DNA from: Actinomycetota bacterium
Lineage (GTDB): Bacteria; Actinomycetota; Acidimicrobiia; Acidimicrobiales; AC-35
NCBI GenBank assembly: GCA_005884125.1
Contig: VAXP01000127.1
Location: forward strand, 6,175 to 59,640
Length of the DNA stretch: 53,466 bases
Reading direction: 5' to 3'
The position numbers were made by a program, and so were the translations under genes. The notes under the pieces were generated by a model. The model was given only the letters and a program-made list of their open reading frames with translations. It was not told where the DNA came from and did not search any database. Below are positions 16,616 through 24,889 of this stretch, in pieces. Position 1 is the first letter of the stretch; every line of letters starts with the position of its first letter.

Positions 16616-17823
16616 CCGAGGCCGTGGAGACCGAGGTCCTGGAGCGCCGGGCCGCCATAACCGGCATCGGCCAGTCCGACGTGGGCAGGCGCCTGCACCG
16701 CTCCCCCCTGGCGCTGACCGTCGACGCCTGCCTGGCCGCCATCAAGGACGCGGGCCTGACCCGCGCCGACATCGACGGGGTGGCCACCTATCCCGGGAAC
16801 ATGGACACCCCGCCGGGGTTCTCGGGCGCGGGCGTGACCGAGGTGCAGGACGCCCTCAGGCTGGAGCTCAACTGGTACACGGGGGGGCTCGAGCTGCCCG
16901 CCCAGCTCGGGTCGGTGGTGGATGCCTGCCTGGCCGTGGCCTGCGGGCTGGCCAGGCACGTCCTGTGCTTCCGGACGGTCTGGGAGGCCACGGCCCAGGG
17001 CGACAAGGGCCGGGCCTCGGTGATGTCGGGGATGGGCGGGGGCTCGTATCGGGCCGGAGGGTTCATGCAGTGGACGCTGCCCTTCGGCGCGCCTTCGGCG
17101 GCCAACTGGATCGCGTGCTACGCCCAACGCCACTTTCACGAGTACGGCACGACCCGCCGGCAGCTGGCGCAGATCGCCCTCAACGCCAGGAAGAACGCGG
17201 CCCGGAACCCCAAGGCCATCTACCGCCAGCCCATGACGCTCGAGGAATACCTCGCGGTGCGGATGATCTCCTCGCCCCTATGCCTCTACGACTGTGACGT
17301 CCCCGCCGACGGCTCGACGGCCGTGATCGTGTCCCGGGCCGACTCCACCTCGGGCCTGCGCCGGAGCCCGATCGCGGTGGAGGCGGTGGGGACGGCCATC
17401 CACGGGCGCCCCTCGTGGGACCAGTGGGACGACCTGACCACCATGGCCCTGCGCGACGCGGCAGCCATGATGTGGTCGCGCACCGACCTGCGGCCCTCCG
17501 ACGTGGACGTGGCGCAGCTGTACGACGGCTTCAGCTTCATCACCATGGCCTGGCTGGAAGCCCTGGGGTTCTGCGGCAAGGGCCAGTCGGGGCCGTTCGT
17601 GGAGGACGGGTCCCGCATCGCCCTCGACGGCCAGGTCCCCCTCAACACCAACGGGGGCCAGCTCTCCGCAGGCCGTCTCCACGGGTACGGCCTCCTGCAC
17701 GAGGCCTGCCTGCAGCTGTGGGGTGAGGGTGGCGACCGCCAGGTGGCCGGGCCCGAGGTGGCCGTGGCCGCCTCGGGGGGAGGGCCCCTGGCCGGCTGTC
17801 TTCTCCTCACCCATCGGCGCTGA
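16612..17823 (+). CDS. Thiolase superfamily protein, Ltp2-like (SCP2-type, retro-aldolase candidate)
   Basis: A 403-residue thiolase-fold protein. It opens ERRAAITGIGQSDVGRR and carries DGVATYPG, then LYDGFSFITMAWLEALGF and GGQLSAGRLHGYGLLHEA near the C-terminus. At the position of the usual catalytic Cys (around residues 96-100, ELPAQLGS) no cysteine is present, and the GHPxG motif is replaced by LHGYG. Ltp2 aldolases lose the thiolase cysteines in the same way and use tyrosines instead; LYDGF and HGYG could supply them. With the DUF35 partner it may cleave a beta-hydroxyacyl-CoA by a retro-aldol reaction. This is a family-based inference. Confidence 0.85.
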   Translation: MTEAVETEVLERRAAITGIGQSDVGRRLHRSPLALTVDACLAAIKDAGLTRADIDGVATYPGNMDTPPGFSGAGVTEVQDALRLELNWYTGGLELPAQLGSVVDACLAVACGLARHVLCFRTVWEATAQGDKGRASVMSGMGGGSYRAGGFMQWTLPFGAPSAANWIACYAQRHFHEYGTTRRQLAQIALNARKNAARNPKAIYRQPMTLEEYLAVRMISSPLCLYDCDVPADGSTAVIVSRADSTSGLRRSPIAVEAVGTAIHGRPSWDQWDDLTTMALRDAAAMMWSRTDLRPSDVDVAQLYDGFSFITMAWLEALGFCGKGQSGPFVEDGSRIALDGQVPLNTNGGQLSAGRLHGYGLLHEACLQLWGEGGDRQVAGPEVAVAASGGGPLAGCLLLTHRR

Positions 17824-17835
17824 CGGCCCGGTCGG

Positions 17836-17841
17836 TATCTT
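17836..17841 (+). promoter_or_regulatory. -10 box TATCTT for a leaderless start
   Basis: A TANNNT box 6 nt before the GTG at 17848. It suggests an internal promoter for the second acyl-CoA dehydrogenase in the run, 24 nt after the thiolase-like gene stops. Confidence 0.45.
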
Positions 17842-17847
17842 CGCCCC

Positions 17848-19041
17848 GTGCACCTCGGCTACCGCGAAGAGGACGAGGCCTTCCGCACCGAGCTGCGCCG
17901 GTGGCTGGCGGCCAACCTCCCGCCCCCCGAGAAGCTGCGGGAGCCGAAACGATCCAGCGCCCACCTGCCCGACTGGGCCCGCCAGTGGCAGCGCAGACTG
18001 TTCGACGAGGGCTGGCTGGTGCCGGGGTGGCCGCCGGAGCTGGGCGGGCGCATGGCGACGCCGGTGCAGCAGATGATCTATTTCGAGGAGATGGCCGCCG
18101 GTGAGATCCCCCGGTCGCTGAACCCCCAGGGGCTGTCCATCGTCACCCCCTCGATCGTGGAGTTCGGGACCGAGGACCAGAAGGAGAGATGGGCGCTGCC
18201 CACGCTGCGGGCCGAGCTGACCTGGTGCCTGGGGATGAGCGAGCCCGGCGCCGGCAGCGACCTGGCCGGGCTGAGCACCAGGGCCGTGCTCGACGGCGAC
18301 CACTTCGTCGTCAACGGACAGAAGGTGTGGACCTCGGGGGCCCACCACGCCGACTGGTGCCTGTGCTTCGTGAGGACCGACACCGAGGTTCCCAAGCACC
18401 GGGGGATAAGCGCCCTGATCGTGGACATGAGGTCGGCGGGGATCACGTGCCGGCCCCTGCCCGAGCTGACCGACCCCCAGGCCGCCGACTTCAACGAGGT
18501 CTTCTTCTCCGATGTGGCCGTGCCCGCCGAGAACCTCCTGGGCGCACCGGGGGACGGCTGGCGCATCACCCAGGGCTCACTGGCCCACGAGCGGGGCATG
18601 CTGTGGATCGACAACGCCCAGAAGGTGCGACGGGGGCTGGACGCCCTCTTCGAGATGGCGCGGCGGCCGGGGCCCGACGGCTCCAGCCCCTCGTCTGACC
18701 CCGTCTTCCGCGACCGGGCCGCCCGCCTGGCCGTCGACGCCCAGGCCATGGTCCTGCTCGGCTACCGGGGCTTCGCCAAGTTCGCCAGGGGGCAGGCCTC
18801 CCCCGAGCACCTGATGCTGAAGCTCTTCAGCAGCGAGGTCGAGCGCCGCCTCTACCTGGAGGGGGTGGAGGCGCTGGGACCGGACGCCCTGGACACGACC
18901 CTGCCCGGCCCTCCGCTGTGGAAGGAGGGCTCCTGGGCCTTCCAGTACCTCCGTTCCTTCGCCGGGACCATCGCCGGGGGGACCAGCGAGATCCAGCGCA
19001 ACATCATCGCCGAGCGGATCCTGGGCCTGCCCCGGTCCTGA
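17848..19041 (+). CDS. Acyl-CoA dehydrogenase
   Basis: A 397-residue full-length acyl-CoA dehydrogenase. Motifs: MSEPGAGSDLAGLSTRA, GQKVWTSGAHHADWCLCFVRT, PKHRGISALIVDM, and the C-terminal TIAGGTSEIQRNIIAERILGL, where flavin and subunit contacts lie. It oxidises an acyl-CoA to the enoyl-CoA and feeds electrons to ETF. The GTG at 17848 follows a TATCTT box at leaderless spacing. Together with the crotonase 13 nt downstream it makes a conventional dehydrogenation and hydration step next to the retro-aldol module. Confidence 0.93.
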   Translation: MHLGYREEDEAFRTELRRWLAANLPPPEKLREPKRSSAHLPDWARQWQRRLFDEGWLVPGWPPELGGRMATPVQQMIYFEEMAAGEIPRSLNPQGLSIVTPSIVEFGTEDQKERWALPTLRAELTWCLGMSEPGAGSDLAGLSTRAVLDGDHFVVNGQKVWTSGAHHADWCLCFVRTDTEVPKHRGISALIVDMRSAGITCRPLPELTDPQAADFNEVFFSDVAVPAENLLGAPGDGWRITQGSLAHERGMLWIDNAQKVRRGLDALFEMARRPGPDGSSPSSDPVFRDRAARLAVDAQAMVLLGYRGFAKFARGQASPEHLMLKLFSSEVERRLYLEGVEALGPDALDTTLPGPPLWKEGSWAFQYLRSFAGTIAGGTSEIQRNIIAERILGLPRS

Positions 19042-19054
19042 GGACGTCCACACC

Positions 19055-19864
19055 ATGGCCATCCACTACGACGAGCGCGAGGGTCACGTGACCCTCATCA
19101 CCATCGACCGGCCCGAGACCCGCAACGCGCTGGACATGTACCACTTCCGCGACCTGGCCGGCGCCTGGCGACGGTTCAAGAACGACGCCGAGGCCTGGGT
19201 GGCCATCGTCACCGGCGTGCAGGACGCCTTCTGCGTGGGCGCCGATCTCAAGACCTACATCCCCCAGATCACCGAGCTGCAGAAGGGCATCGCCTCCGGT
19301 GAGGTCACCGAGATCGACGGCTGCCGGCTGAGCGACGGGGTCTACGCGGTGCTGCGCAACGTCAAGCTCTACAAGCCGATCATCGCCGCCGTGAACGGGC
19401 CGTGCGTGGCCGGGGGCATGGAGATGCTCGGGGGCGTCGACATCCGCCTGGCCAGCCCGGACGCCACCTTCGGGGTGATGGAGCCCAAGCGGGGGCTGTT
19501 CGCCGGCGGTGGCACCACCGTGCGGCTGCCCCGCCAACTGGCCTTCCCCGCGGCCATGGAGCTGCTGCTGACGGCGGAGGCCTTCCCGGCCCAGCGGGCG
19601 CTGCAGCTCGGGCTGCTCAACGAGATAGTCCCCCGGGAGGCCCTGCTCGACCGGGCCTTCGAATGGGCCGCTCGCATCACGGTCAACGGCCCCATGGCCG
19701 TGCAGGCGACCAAGGAGAGCGTGCTGCGGGGCCTGGGCGTGTCCATGGAGGAGGCCTACCGGATCGAGGGCGAGCTCTCGGCCATGGTGTTCCAGTCCGA
19801 GGACGCCAAGGAGGGGCCCCGGGCCTTCGCCGAGAAGCGGCCGCCGCGTTGGACCGGGCGCTAG
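19055..19864 (+). CDS. Enoyl-CoA hydratase/isomerase (crotonase family)
   Basis: A 269-residue crotonase. The oxyanion hole is formed by DAFCVGADLK (residues 57-66) and NGPCVAGGMEML. Both catalytic acids of hydratases seem to be present: Glu123 (GGMEML) and Glu143 (VMEPKRG). The family-typical trimerisation and C-terminal helical region follow. Overall it is a good active enoyl-CoA hydratase candidate, but isomerase or hydrolase activity cannot be excluded. It lies between an acyl-CoA dehydrogenase and a second thiolase-like gene, with short gaps, as part of the run from 10678. Confidence 0.92.
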   Translation: MAIHYDEREGHVTLITIDRPETRNALDMYHFRDLAGAWRRFKNDAEAWVAIVTGVQDAFCVGADLKTYIPQITELQKGIASGEVTEIDGCRLSDGVYAVLRNVKLYKPIIAAVNGPCVAGGMEMLGGVDIRLASPDATFGVMEPKRGLFAGGGTTVRLPRQLAFPAAMELLLTAEAFPAQRALQLGLLNEIVPREALLDRAFEWAARITVNGPMAVQATKESVLRGLGVSMEEAYRIEGELSAMVFQSEDAKEGPRAFAEKRPPRWTGR

Positions 19865-19880
19865 AGCGGGGGCCCCAAGA

Positions 19881-21386
19881 GTGAGCGGGCCCGATCCCCG
19901 AACGCCGTGTCTCATCGGGGTGGCCCAGCGCACCTGGCGCCCCGAGGGGGCCGGGGACCTCGGGCCCGAGCCCCTGTCCATGTGGGAGGAGGTCTCCCGG
20001 GCCGCCGCCCGCGACTCGGGCCGGGCCGACGTCGTCGAGCTCGTCGAGAGTGTCGACGTCGTCTACTGCCAGAGCTGGCCCTACGACGACCCCCCGGGAC
20101 GGCTGGCCGCGGCGCTGGGGTGCAGGCCGGGGCGGGCCCGCTACTCGGGCATCGGCGGCACGACCCCCCAGGTGCTGGTGGACGAGGCGGCCCTGGCCAT
20201 GCTCCGGGGCGAGCTGGACCTGGCCCTGGTGGTGGGAGCGGAGTGCCTCGACACGGTGCGGCGCCTGAAGAAGCAGGGGGAGCGGCCCCGCTGGAGCTTC
20301 CGCGACCCCGAGCGCAAGCCCTTCCCGTTCGAGGCTCCGTTCCACCCGGCCGAGGTGGCGCACGAGGTGTTCCAGGCCTGGCTCACCTTCCCCCTCTGGG
20401 ACGTGGCCCGCCGGGCGCGGCTGGGCACCGGTCCCCGCGCCTACCGCGCCGAGCTGGGCCGCCTCCTGGCCCCCATGACCGAGGTGGCCGCGGCCAACCC
20501 CCACGCCTGGTTCCCGGTGGCCCGCAGCGCCGAGGAGCTGCTCGCTCCCACCGCGGCCAACCGCATGGTCGCCTACCCCTACACCAAGTACATGGTCTCG
20601 GTGATGGACGTGGACATGGCCGCCGCCCTGGTCCTGGCCACCCACGAGCGGGCCGAGGACCTCGGCGTTCCCCAGGAGCGCCGCGTGTACCTGCGGGGTT
20701 GGTGCTACGGGACCGATCCCACCTACGTGGCCGAGCACGAACCCATGTGGGCGTCCCCGGCCATGCGGGCCGCATCGGCGGCCTGTCTCGGCTCGGCCGG
20801 GCTCGGGGTCGACGACGTGTCCCACCTCGACCTCTACAGCTGCTTCTCCAGCTCGCTCAACCTGGCCCTCGACGCCCTGGGGCTGGCGCCGGGCGACACC
20901 AGGGGCGTAACGGTCACCGGCGGCCTGCCCTTCGCAGGCGGGGCCGGGAGCAACTACATGACCCACGCCATCGCGGCCATGGCCGAGGTGCTCAGGCGCG
21001 ACCCGGGCTCGGCCGGGTTGGTCAGCGGTGTGGGCATGCACAACACCAAGCACGTCTTCGCCGCCTACTCGACCAGGCCGGGGCCGCTGGACCCAGTCGA
21101 GGAGGCCGCCCTCCAGGCCCGGCTGGACGCCCTACCCAGGCGCGAGATCGCGGCGCGGGCCCAGGGCCGGGCCACCGTCGCCACATACACCGTCGCCCAC
21201 CGGCGCGACGGCGCCCCCGACTGGGGCCTGGCCGTCTGCGACCTCCCCGACGGCCGCCGGGCCTACGCCCGCATCGTCGATCCCACCCTGCTCGACCGGG
21301 CCGAGGAGGACGAGCTGGTCGGCGCGCCGGTGCGGCTGGCCGCGGGGGAGGGCGAGGTCAACCTGCTCGAGCGCCTCGACGGGTGA
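19881..21386 (+). CDS. Thiolase-fold protein with C-terminal extension (acetyl-CoA acetyltransferase-like)
   Basis: A 501-residue thiolase-superfamily protein, longer than a normal thiolase (about 390). The thiolase core spans roughly residues 5-395: CLIGVAQRTWRPEGAG, YSGIGGTTPQVLVDEAALA at the place of the usual CASG nucleophile (no Cys), DLYSCFSSSLNLALDALGL, and GGLPFAGGAGSNYMTHAIAAM. The last ~90 residues (ATVATYTVAHRRDG to RIVDP) resemble an OB-fold of the kind found in DUF35 proteins, so this chain may carry its own partner domain. It is a cysteine-less thiolase homologue, probably not a beta-ketothiolase. GTG at 19881. Confidence 0.8.
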   Translation: MSGPDPRTPCLIGVAQRTWRPEGAGDLGPEPLSMWEEVSRAAARDSGRADVVELVESVDVVYCQSWPYDDPPGRLAAALGCRPGRARYSGIGGTTPQVLVDEAALAMLRGELDLALVVGAECLDTVRRLKKQGERPRWSFRDPERKPFPFEAPFHPAEVAHEVFQAWLTFPLWDVARRARLGTGPRAYRAELGRLLAPMTEVAAANPHAWFPVARSAEELLAPTAANRMVAYPYTKYMVSVMDVDMAAALVLATHERAEDLGVPQERRVYLRGWCYGTDPTYVAEHEPMWASPAMRAASAACLGSAGLGVDDVSHLDLYSCFSSSLNLALDALGLAPGDTRGVTVTGGLPFAGGAGSNYMTHAIAAMAEVLRRDPGSAGLVSGVGMHNTKHVFAAYSTRPGPLDPVEEAALQARLDALPRREIAARAQGRATVATYTVAHRRDGAPDWGLAVCDLPDGRRAYARIVDPTLLDRAEEDELVGAPVRLAAGEGEVNLLERLDG

Positions 21387-21403
21387 CGCGGCCGGTTCCG
21401 CCT

Positions 21404-21421
21404 CCCGTCAGCCCCGACGGG
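21404..21421. terminator. Hairpin between convergent genes
   Basis: CCCGTC and GACGGG form a 6-bp stem with a 6-nt loop, just past the thiolase-like stop and overlapping the stop codon of the TetR gene. There is no U-tract, as is usual in high-GC actinobacteria. It could act in both directions. Confidence 0.4.
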
Positions 21422-22142
21422 TGAAGGGGCGACGGCCCGCACGGCGGCGACCGCCGAAGAGGCCCATGTGGGTGATGGTGGCCAGGGTGTCGAGCATGTC
21501 CTTGCGGTCGACCCGCACCTGGCGGGAGAGCACGAAGTAGTTGAAGCGCTCGATCATGGCCACCAGCGCCACCGCCGCGATCTGAGGGTCGACGCCCACG
21601 ACGTGGGTCTCGTCGATGCGGGCGATGAGGGCGGAGGTGAAGCGGGCCATCACGTCGCGGCCCATGCGCCCGAAGTCGGTGTTGCTGGTCGCCGCCTCGG
21701 TCCATGCCGTGATGACGGCCTGGTAGTGCTCGTACAGATGGCTGAAGCGGTCGAGCCAGGCCCGCAGCTCGGCGTAGCCGTCCTGATCGGGCCCGACGGG
21801 ACCCAGCGACTCGGCCAGGGCGGTCATCTCGTCGGCCACGTCCACGGCCAGGGCCCGGAAGAGGTCCTCCTTGTTGGCGAAGTACAGGTAGAAGGTGCCG
21901 TGCGAGGTGTTGGCCGCCTTGACGATGTCGTCCACGCGGGCGGCCTGGTAGCCGCGCTTCTCGAAGACGGTCATCCCTGCGTCCAGCAGGCGGCGCATGG
22001 TCCTGCGGCCCCGGGCCCGCAGGGCCCGCTCCTGGGCCGGGGCGCCGCCCCGGGAACCCACGGCCCGGAGAGGGACGGGGGAGAGCCGGGGCCCGTCCGG
22101 GCCTGCCTCGGCCGCCTCCGGCGAGCGCCCTTCGATGGCCAT
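21408..22142 (-). CDS. TetR/AcrR family transcriptional regulator
   Basis: A 244-residue regulator. After a 40-residue Pro/Gly/Ala-rich lead, the TetR DNA-binding domain reads RRTMRRLLDAGMTVFEKRGYQAARVDDIVKAANTSHGTFYLYFANKEDLF when read as successive segments (about residues 47-95), with the recognition helix in TSHGTFYLYF. The rest is a helical ligand-binding domain. ATG at 22142; a GTG at 22145 is also possible. It is the only TetR gene in the window and sits right after the catabolic run, so it is the first candidate to bind the TGAC-N6-GTCA palindromes, but no direct evidence links them. Confidence 0.92.
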   Translation of the reverse strand: MAIEGRSPEAAEAGPDGPRLSPVPLRAVGSRGGAPAQERALRARGRRTMRRLLDAGMTVFEKRGYQAARVDDIVKAANTSHGTFYLYFANKEDLFRALAVDVADEMTALAESLGPVGPDQDGYAELRAWLDRFSHLYEHYQAVITAWTEAATSNTDFGRMGRDVMARFTSALIARIDETHVVGVDPQIAAVALVAMIERFNYFVLSRQVRVDRKDMLDTLATITHMGLFGGRRRAGRRPFTRRG

Positions 22143-22218
22143 CACGTCAGGCTACCGGCGTGACCCGGGTCCGACCCCGGTCGCAGGCGGGATACACCCC
22201 CGGTCCGATGCCGAAGCC

Positions 22219-22416
22219 TTGACGGAACGGGAGCTGGACGGGTTGCGCCTCATCGGGCGGGGCGCGACCAACACCGAGATCGGCCAGGAGCTCTACATCA
22301 GCGAAGGCACGGTCAAGACCCACGTGGGGCGGATCTTCTCCAAGCTCGGCTTGCGGGACCGGGCCGCGGCCGTCGTGTTCGCCTTCGATCACGGCCTCGT
22401 CCGCCCGGAGTCGTAG
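22219..22416 (+). CDS. Orphan LuxR-type helix-turn-helix (truncated regulator)
   Basis: In-frame sequence from about 22219 encodes LTERELDGLRLIGRGATNTEIG followed by ISEGTVKTHVGRIFSKLGLRDR, a complete LuxR/NarL C-terminal DNA-binding domain, and ends PES-stop at 22414. No receiver or ATPase domain precedes it: the upstream frame lies antisense to the TetR gene. The only nearby in-frame start is a TTG at 22219, exactly at the domain border. It is either a tiny stand-alone LuxR-like regulator or the surviving 3' end of a response regulator. Confidence 0.55.
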   Translation: MTERELDGLRLIGRGATNTEIGQELYISEGTVKTHVGRIFSKLGLRDRAAAVVFAFDHGLVRPES

Positions 22417-22483
22417 GCGATCCTCCTGCAGGACGAGGTCGAGAACCCTCCCCCGGCCTGACGACGCCGACACGACCCATCCG

Positions 22484-22489
22484 TACCGT
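22484..22489 (+). promoter_or_regulatory. -10 box TACCGT for a leaderless start
   Basis: A TANNNT box 6 nt before the ATG at 22496, the same spacing as at 17836. Supports transcription of the cNMP-domain-like gene from its own promoter. Confidence 0.45.
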
Positions 22490-22495
22490 GACGGC

Positions 22496-23080
22496 ATGCT
22501 CGCCGCCCTCATCCGCTCCAAGCCGGCCGTCACGCTCTCTTCTGTGCCGCCCGTCACATCGAGTGCGGATGTGGGCGGGCCCAAGCGCGTTCGTCGCCCG
22601 CGCCGCTTCGGTCTGGGCCGGAGGCGGTCGGACGAGAAGGTCGAAGCCATTGTCCTCAGCGGCTGGTTCCTGGGGCTCAGGCGGGCCGAGGTGGATCTCC
22701 TGGCCCGTTCGGCCGAGCTCGTCGACGTCCCCGCGGGCGACGTGGTCGCCATCGACGCCGACGCCCGGCGCTGGTGGTGGATGCCGCTCGACGGCCGCCT
22801 GCGGGCCACCGCGGCCGACGGCTCTGACTTCGTGCTCGCACCCGGGCGCGGTTGCGGTGTGGCCGGGGGATGGCGGGAGGAGGCCCGGGTCACGATCACG
22901 TCCGTCGACGAAACCCGGCTCCTGGTGGCCGACCGGCGCCACCTCCTGGGGGCGATGGACGCCAGCGCCGCTGTCGCCTCTGCCGTCGAGCGCTCGGTGG
23001 CGTGGGCCCGGGACCGCCCGGTGCGTAGGGGCACCCCCCATCTCGTCGCCGAGACGGCGGTGTTGCCCAGCCCGGCCTGA
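22496..23080 (+). CDS. Degenerate cyclic-nucleotide-binding-domain-like protein
   Basis: A 194-residue protein. After a basic, Pro/Arg-rich N-terminus (GGPKRVRRPRRFGLGRRR), residues 55-150 look like a CRP-type beta-roll: WFLGLRRAEVDLLARSAELVDVPAGDVVAID, then LDGRLRATAADGSDFVLAPG, then ITSVDETRLLVADRRHLLGAM. The phosphate-binding cassette (GE...RAA) is missing, so cAMP binding is unlikely. There is no DNA-binding helix-turn-helix. It may be a scaffold or a sensor for another ligand. Moderately confident on fold, not on function. Confidence 0.55.
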   Translation: MLAALIRSKPAVTLSSVPPVTSSADVGGPKRVRRPRRFGLGRRRSDEKVEAIVLSGWFLGLRRAEVDLLARSAELVDVPAGDVVAIDADARRWWWMPLDGRLRATAADGSDFVLAPGRGCGVAGGWREEARVTITSVDETRLLVADRRHLLGAMDASAAVASAVERSVAWARDRPVRRGTPHLVAETAVLPSPA

Positions 23081-23113
23081 ACCGCGGGCGGAGGAGGGGC
23101 GGGCATCGGGCGA

Positions 23114-23119
23114 TACTCT
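23114..23119 (+). promoter_or_regulatory. -10 box TACTCT for a leaderless start
   Basis: TACTCT, 8 nt before the ATG at 23128. The same box and spacer reappear before 29245 (TACTCT-CGGGCGCG-ATG versus TACTCT-CGGGCCCG-ATG). A 7-bp inverted repeat CATCGGG-N13-CCCGATG (23104-23130) flanks the box here and could be an operator. Confidence 0.5.
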
Positions 23120-23127
23120 CGGGCCCG

Positions 23128-24878
23128 ATGTCGGGGCGGGGTGCAGCGCGACGCGAGGTGCCGCCTCCGGGCGCGGCCCCCCTCCCTGCCGGCAACGCCG
23201 CCGCCCTGCTCCTGCGCAACGGCACCGACCACGAGATCGCGCTGCGGCCTGCGGTTCGCTTCTTCGATCAGGTGTGGACCCACGGCGCCTACCTCGAGGA
23301 GTGCCGGCGCTGGGCCCGTCTGCTGCAGAGCCTGCGCCCAGAATCCGGCCCCTTCCACGTGGGCGTGCTGCTCGACAACACGCCCGAGTATCTGTTCGTG
23401 CTGGGTGCGGCCGCCCTGGTGGGCGCCACTGTGGTCGGTCTGAACTCGACCCGCCGGGACGAGCACCTCCTTCGCGACGTCGCCCACACCGACGTGGGCC
23501 TGCTCGTCACCGAGCCCCGCCACCAGGACCTGCTCGCCCCCATACTGGACCGCCTGCCCGTGCCTGCCGACCACCTCCTTGTGTCCAGCCGCTTCGCCGA
23601 GGCCGGCGACCCCGCCCCGGCGTTGGGAAGGCCGCTGGCCGAAGCACTCGAGGAGGCCGCGGCACGAGGTGAGGTCGAGCCTGGCGGGGAGACCGAGCTC
23701 CCCGCCGTCGACACGACTTGGGCGCTCCTGTTCACTTCGGGGACCTCCGACGCGCCCAAGGCGGTGGTGTGCACGCAGCGGCGCATCCTGGTGACGGGTA
23801 ACCGCATGGGGATGATCCTGGACTTGGGCCCCGACGACGTGGGCTACGTGTGCATGCCCTTGTTCCACTCCAACGCCCTCATGGTGGGCTGGGCCCCATC
23901 GATCGTCTACGGGGCCTCGGTGGCCCTGGCCCGCCGGTTCAGCGCCTCCCGGTGGCTGGACGACGTGCGTGGCCACGGCGCGACCTGGTTCAACTACACG
24001 GGCAAGCCCCTGGCCTACATCCTGGCCACGCCCGAGCGACCCGACGACTCCGACAACCCGCTACGGGTGGCCTTCGGCAACGAGGGGTCGCCCCAGGTGG
24101 TGGAGGCCTTCTCCCGCCGTTTCGGAGTCGAGGTCATCGACGCCTTCGGGGCCACGGAGGGGGGCGTGGCTGTGAACCGGGAGGAGGGAATGCCCGAGGG
24201 AGCCATGGGCCGGGTGGGCGAGTCCGTCAAGGTGGTCGACGAGCAGGGCGGCGAGCAACCGAGGGCGCGCCTGGACGGCTCGGGCCGGCCACAGCCGGTG
24301 TCGGGCCGTTCGAGGGGTACTACAACAACCCCGAGGCCAACGCCCGGGCCACGCGATTCGGCTGGTACTGGAGCGGCGACCTGGGCTACGTCGACGGTGA
24401 GGGCTTCCTCTACTTCGCGGGCAGGACGGCCGACTGGATACGCGTCGACGGCGAGAACTTCCCGGCCGGGCCGGTGGAGGCGGCCATGGGGCGCCACCCC
24501 GACGTGGTCGTGGCCGCCGCCTACGGCGTGCCCGACGCCCAGGCCGGGGATCAGGTCATGGTGTGCCTGGTCCGGCGCCAGGGTGCCGCCTTCGATCCCG
24601 TCGCCTTCGCCCGCTGGATCGACGGCCAGCCCGACCTCGGGCCCAAGTGGAGGCCCCGTTACGTGAGGCTGACCGCCTCCATGCCCGCCACCGCCACCAA
24701 CAAGGTGGTCAAGCGAGTCCTCGTCCACCAGAAGTACCGCTCCGACCGAACCGGAGGCGACCCCGTCTACGTCAGGGAGCGCCACGACGACGCCTTCCGG
24801 CTCTTCACCGCCGCCGACGAGCAAGGCCTGGAGGCGGAGTTCACCCGCTCCGGTCGCGCCCGCTTCTGGGACCTGTAA
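23128..24878 (+). pseudogene. Acyl-CoA synthetase (FadD/FATP-like), disrupted near 24290
   Basis: The N-terminal frame (ATG 23128) holds LLFTSGTSDAPKAVV (A3), AFGATEGG (A5) and VKVVDEQGGEQPRARLDGSG. Then it leaves frame. The adjacent frame continues GVGPFEGYYNNPEAN, GWYWSGDLGYVDGEG (A7), RVDGENFPAGPVE (A8) and TNKVVKRVLVHQKY with the terminal Lys, to a stop at 24878. Relatives have a segment of about 13 residues (a LLN..E..GEIV block) between the two parts, which is absent here. The break therefore looks like a small deletion of roughly 37-40 nt rather than a single lost base. Probably not functional unless the assembly is wrong. Confidence 0.8.
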
Positions 24879-24889
24879 GGGCAGGGGCG

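Noticed and set aside
22136-22170. TCACG...CGTGA and GACCCGGGTC in front of the TetR gene as an autoregulatory operator
   Set aside because: Arms are short and do not resemble the TGAC-N6-GTCA sites; a GC-rich palindrome of this length is not surprising.
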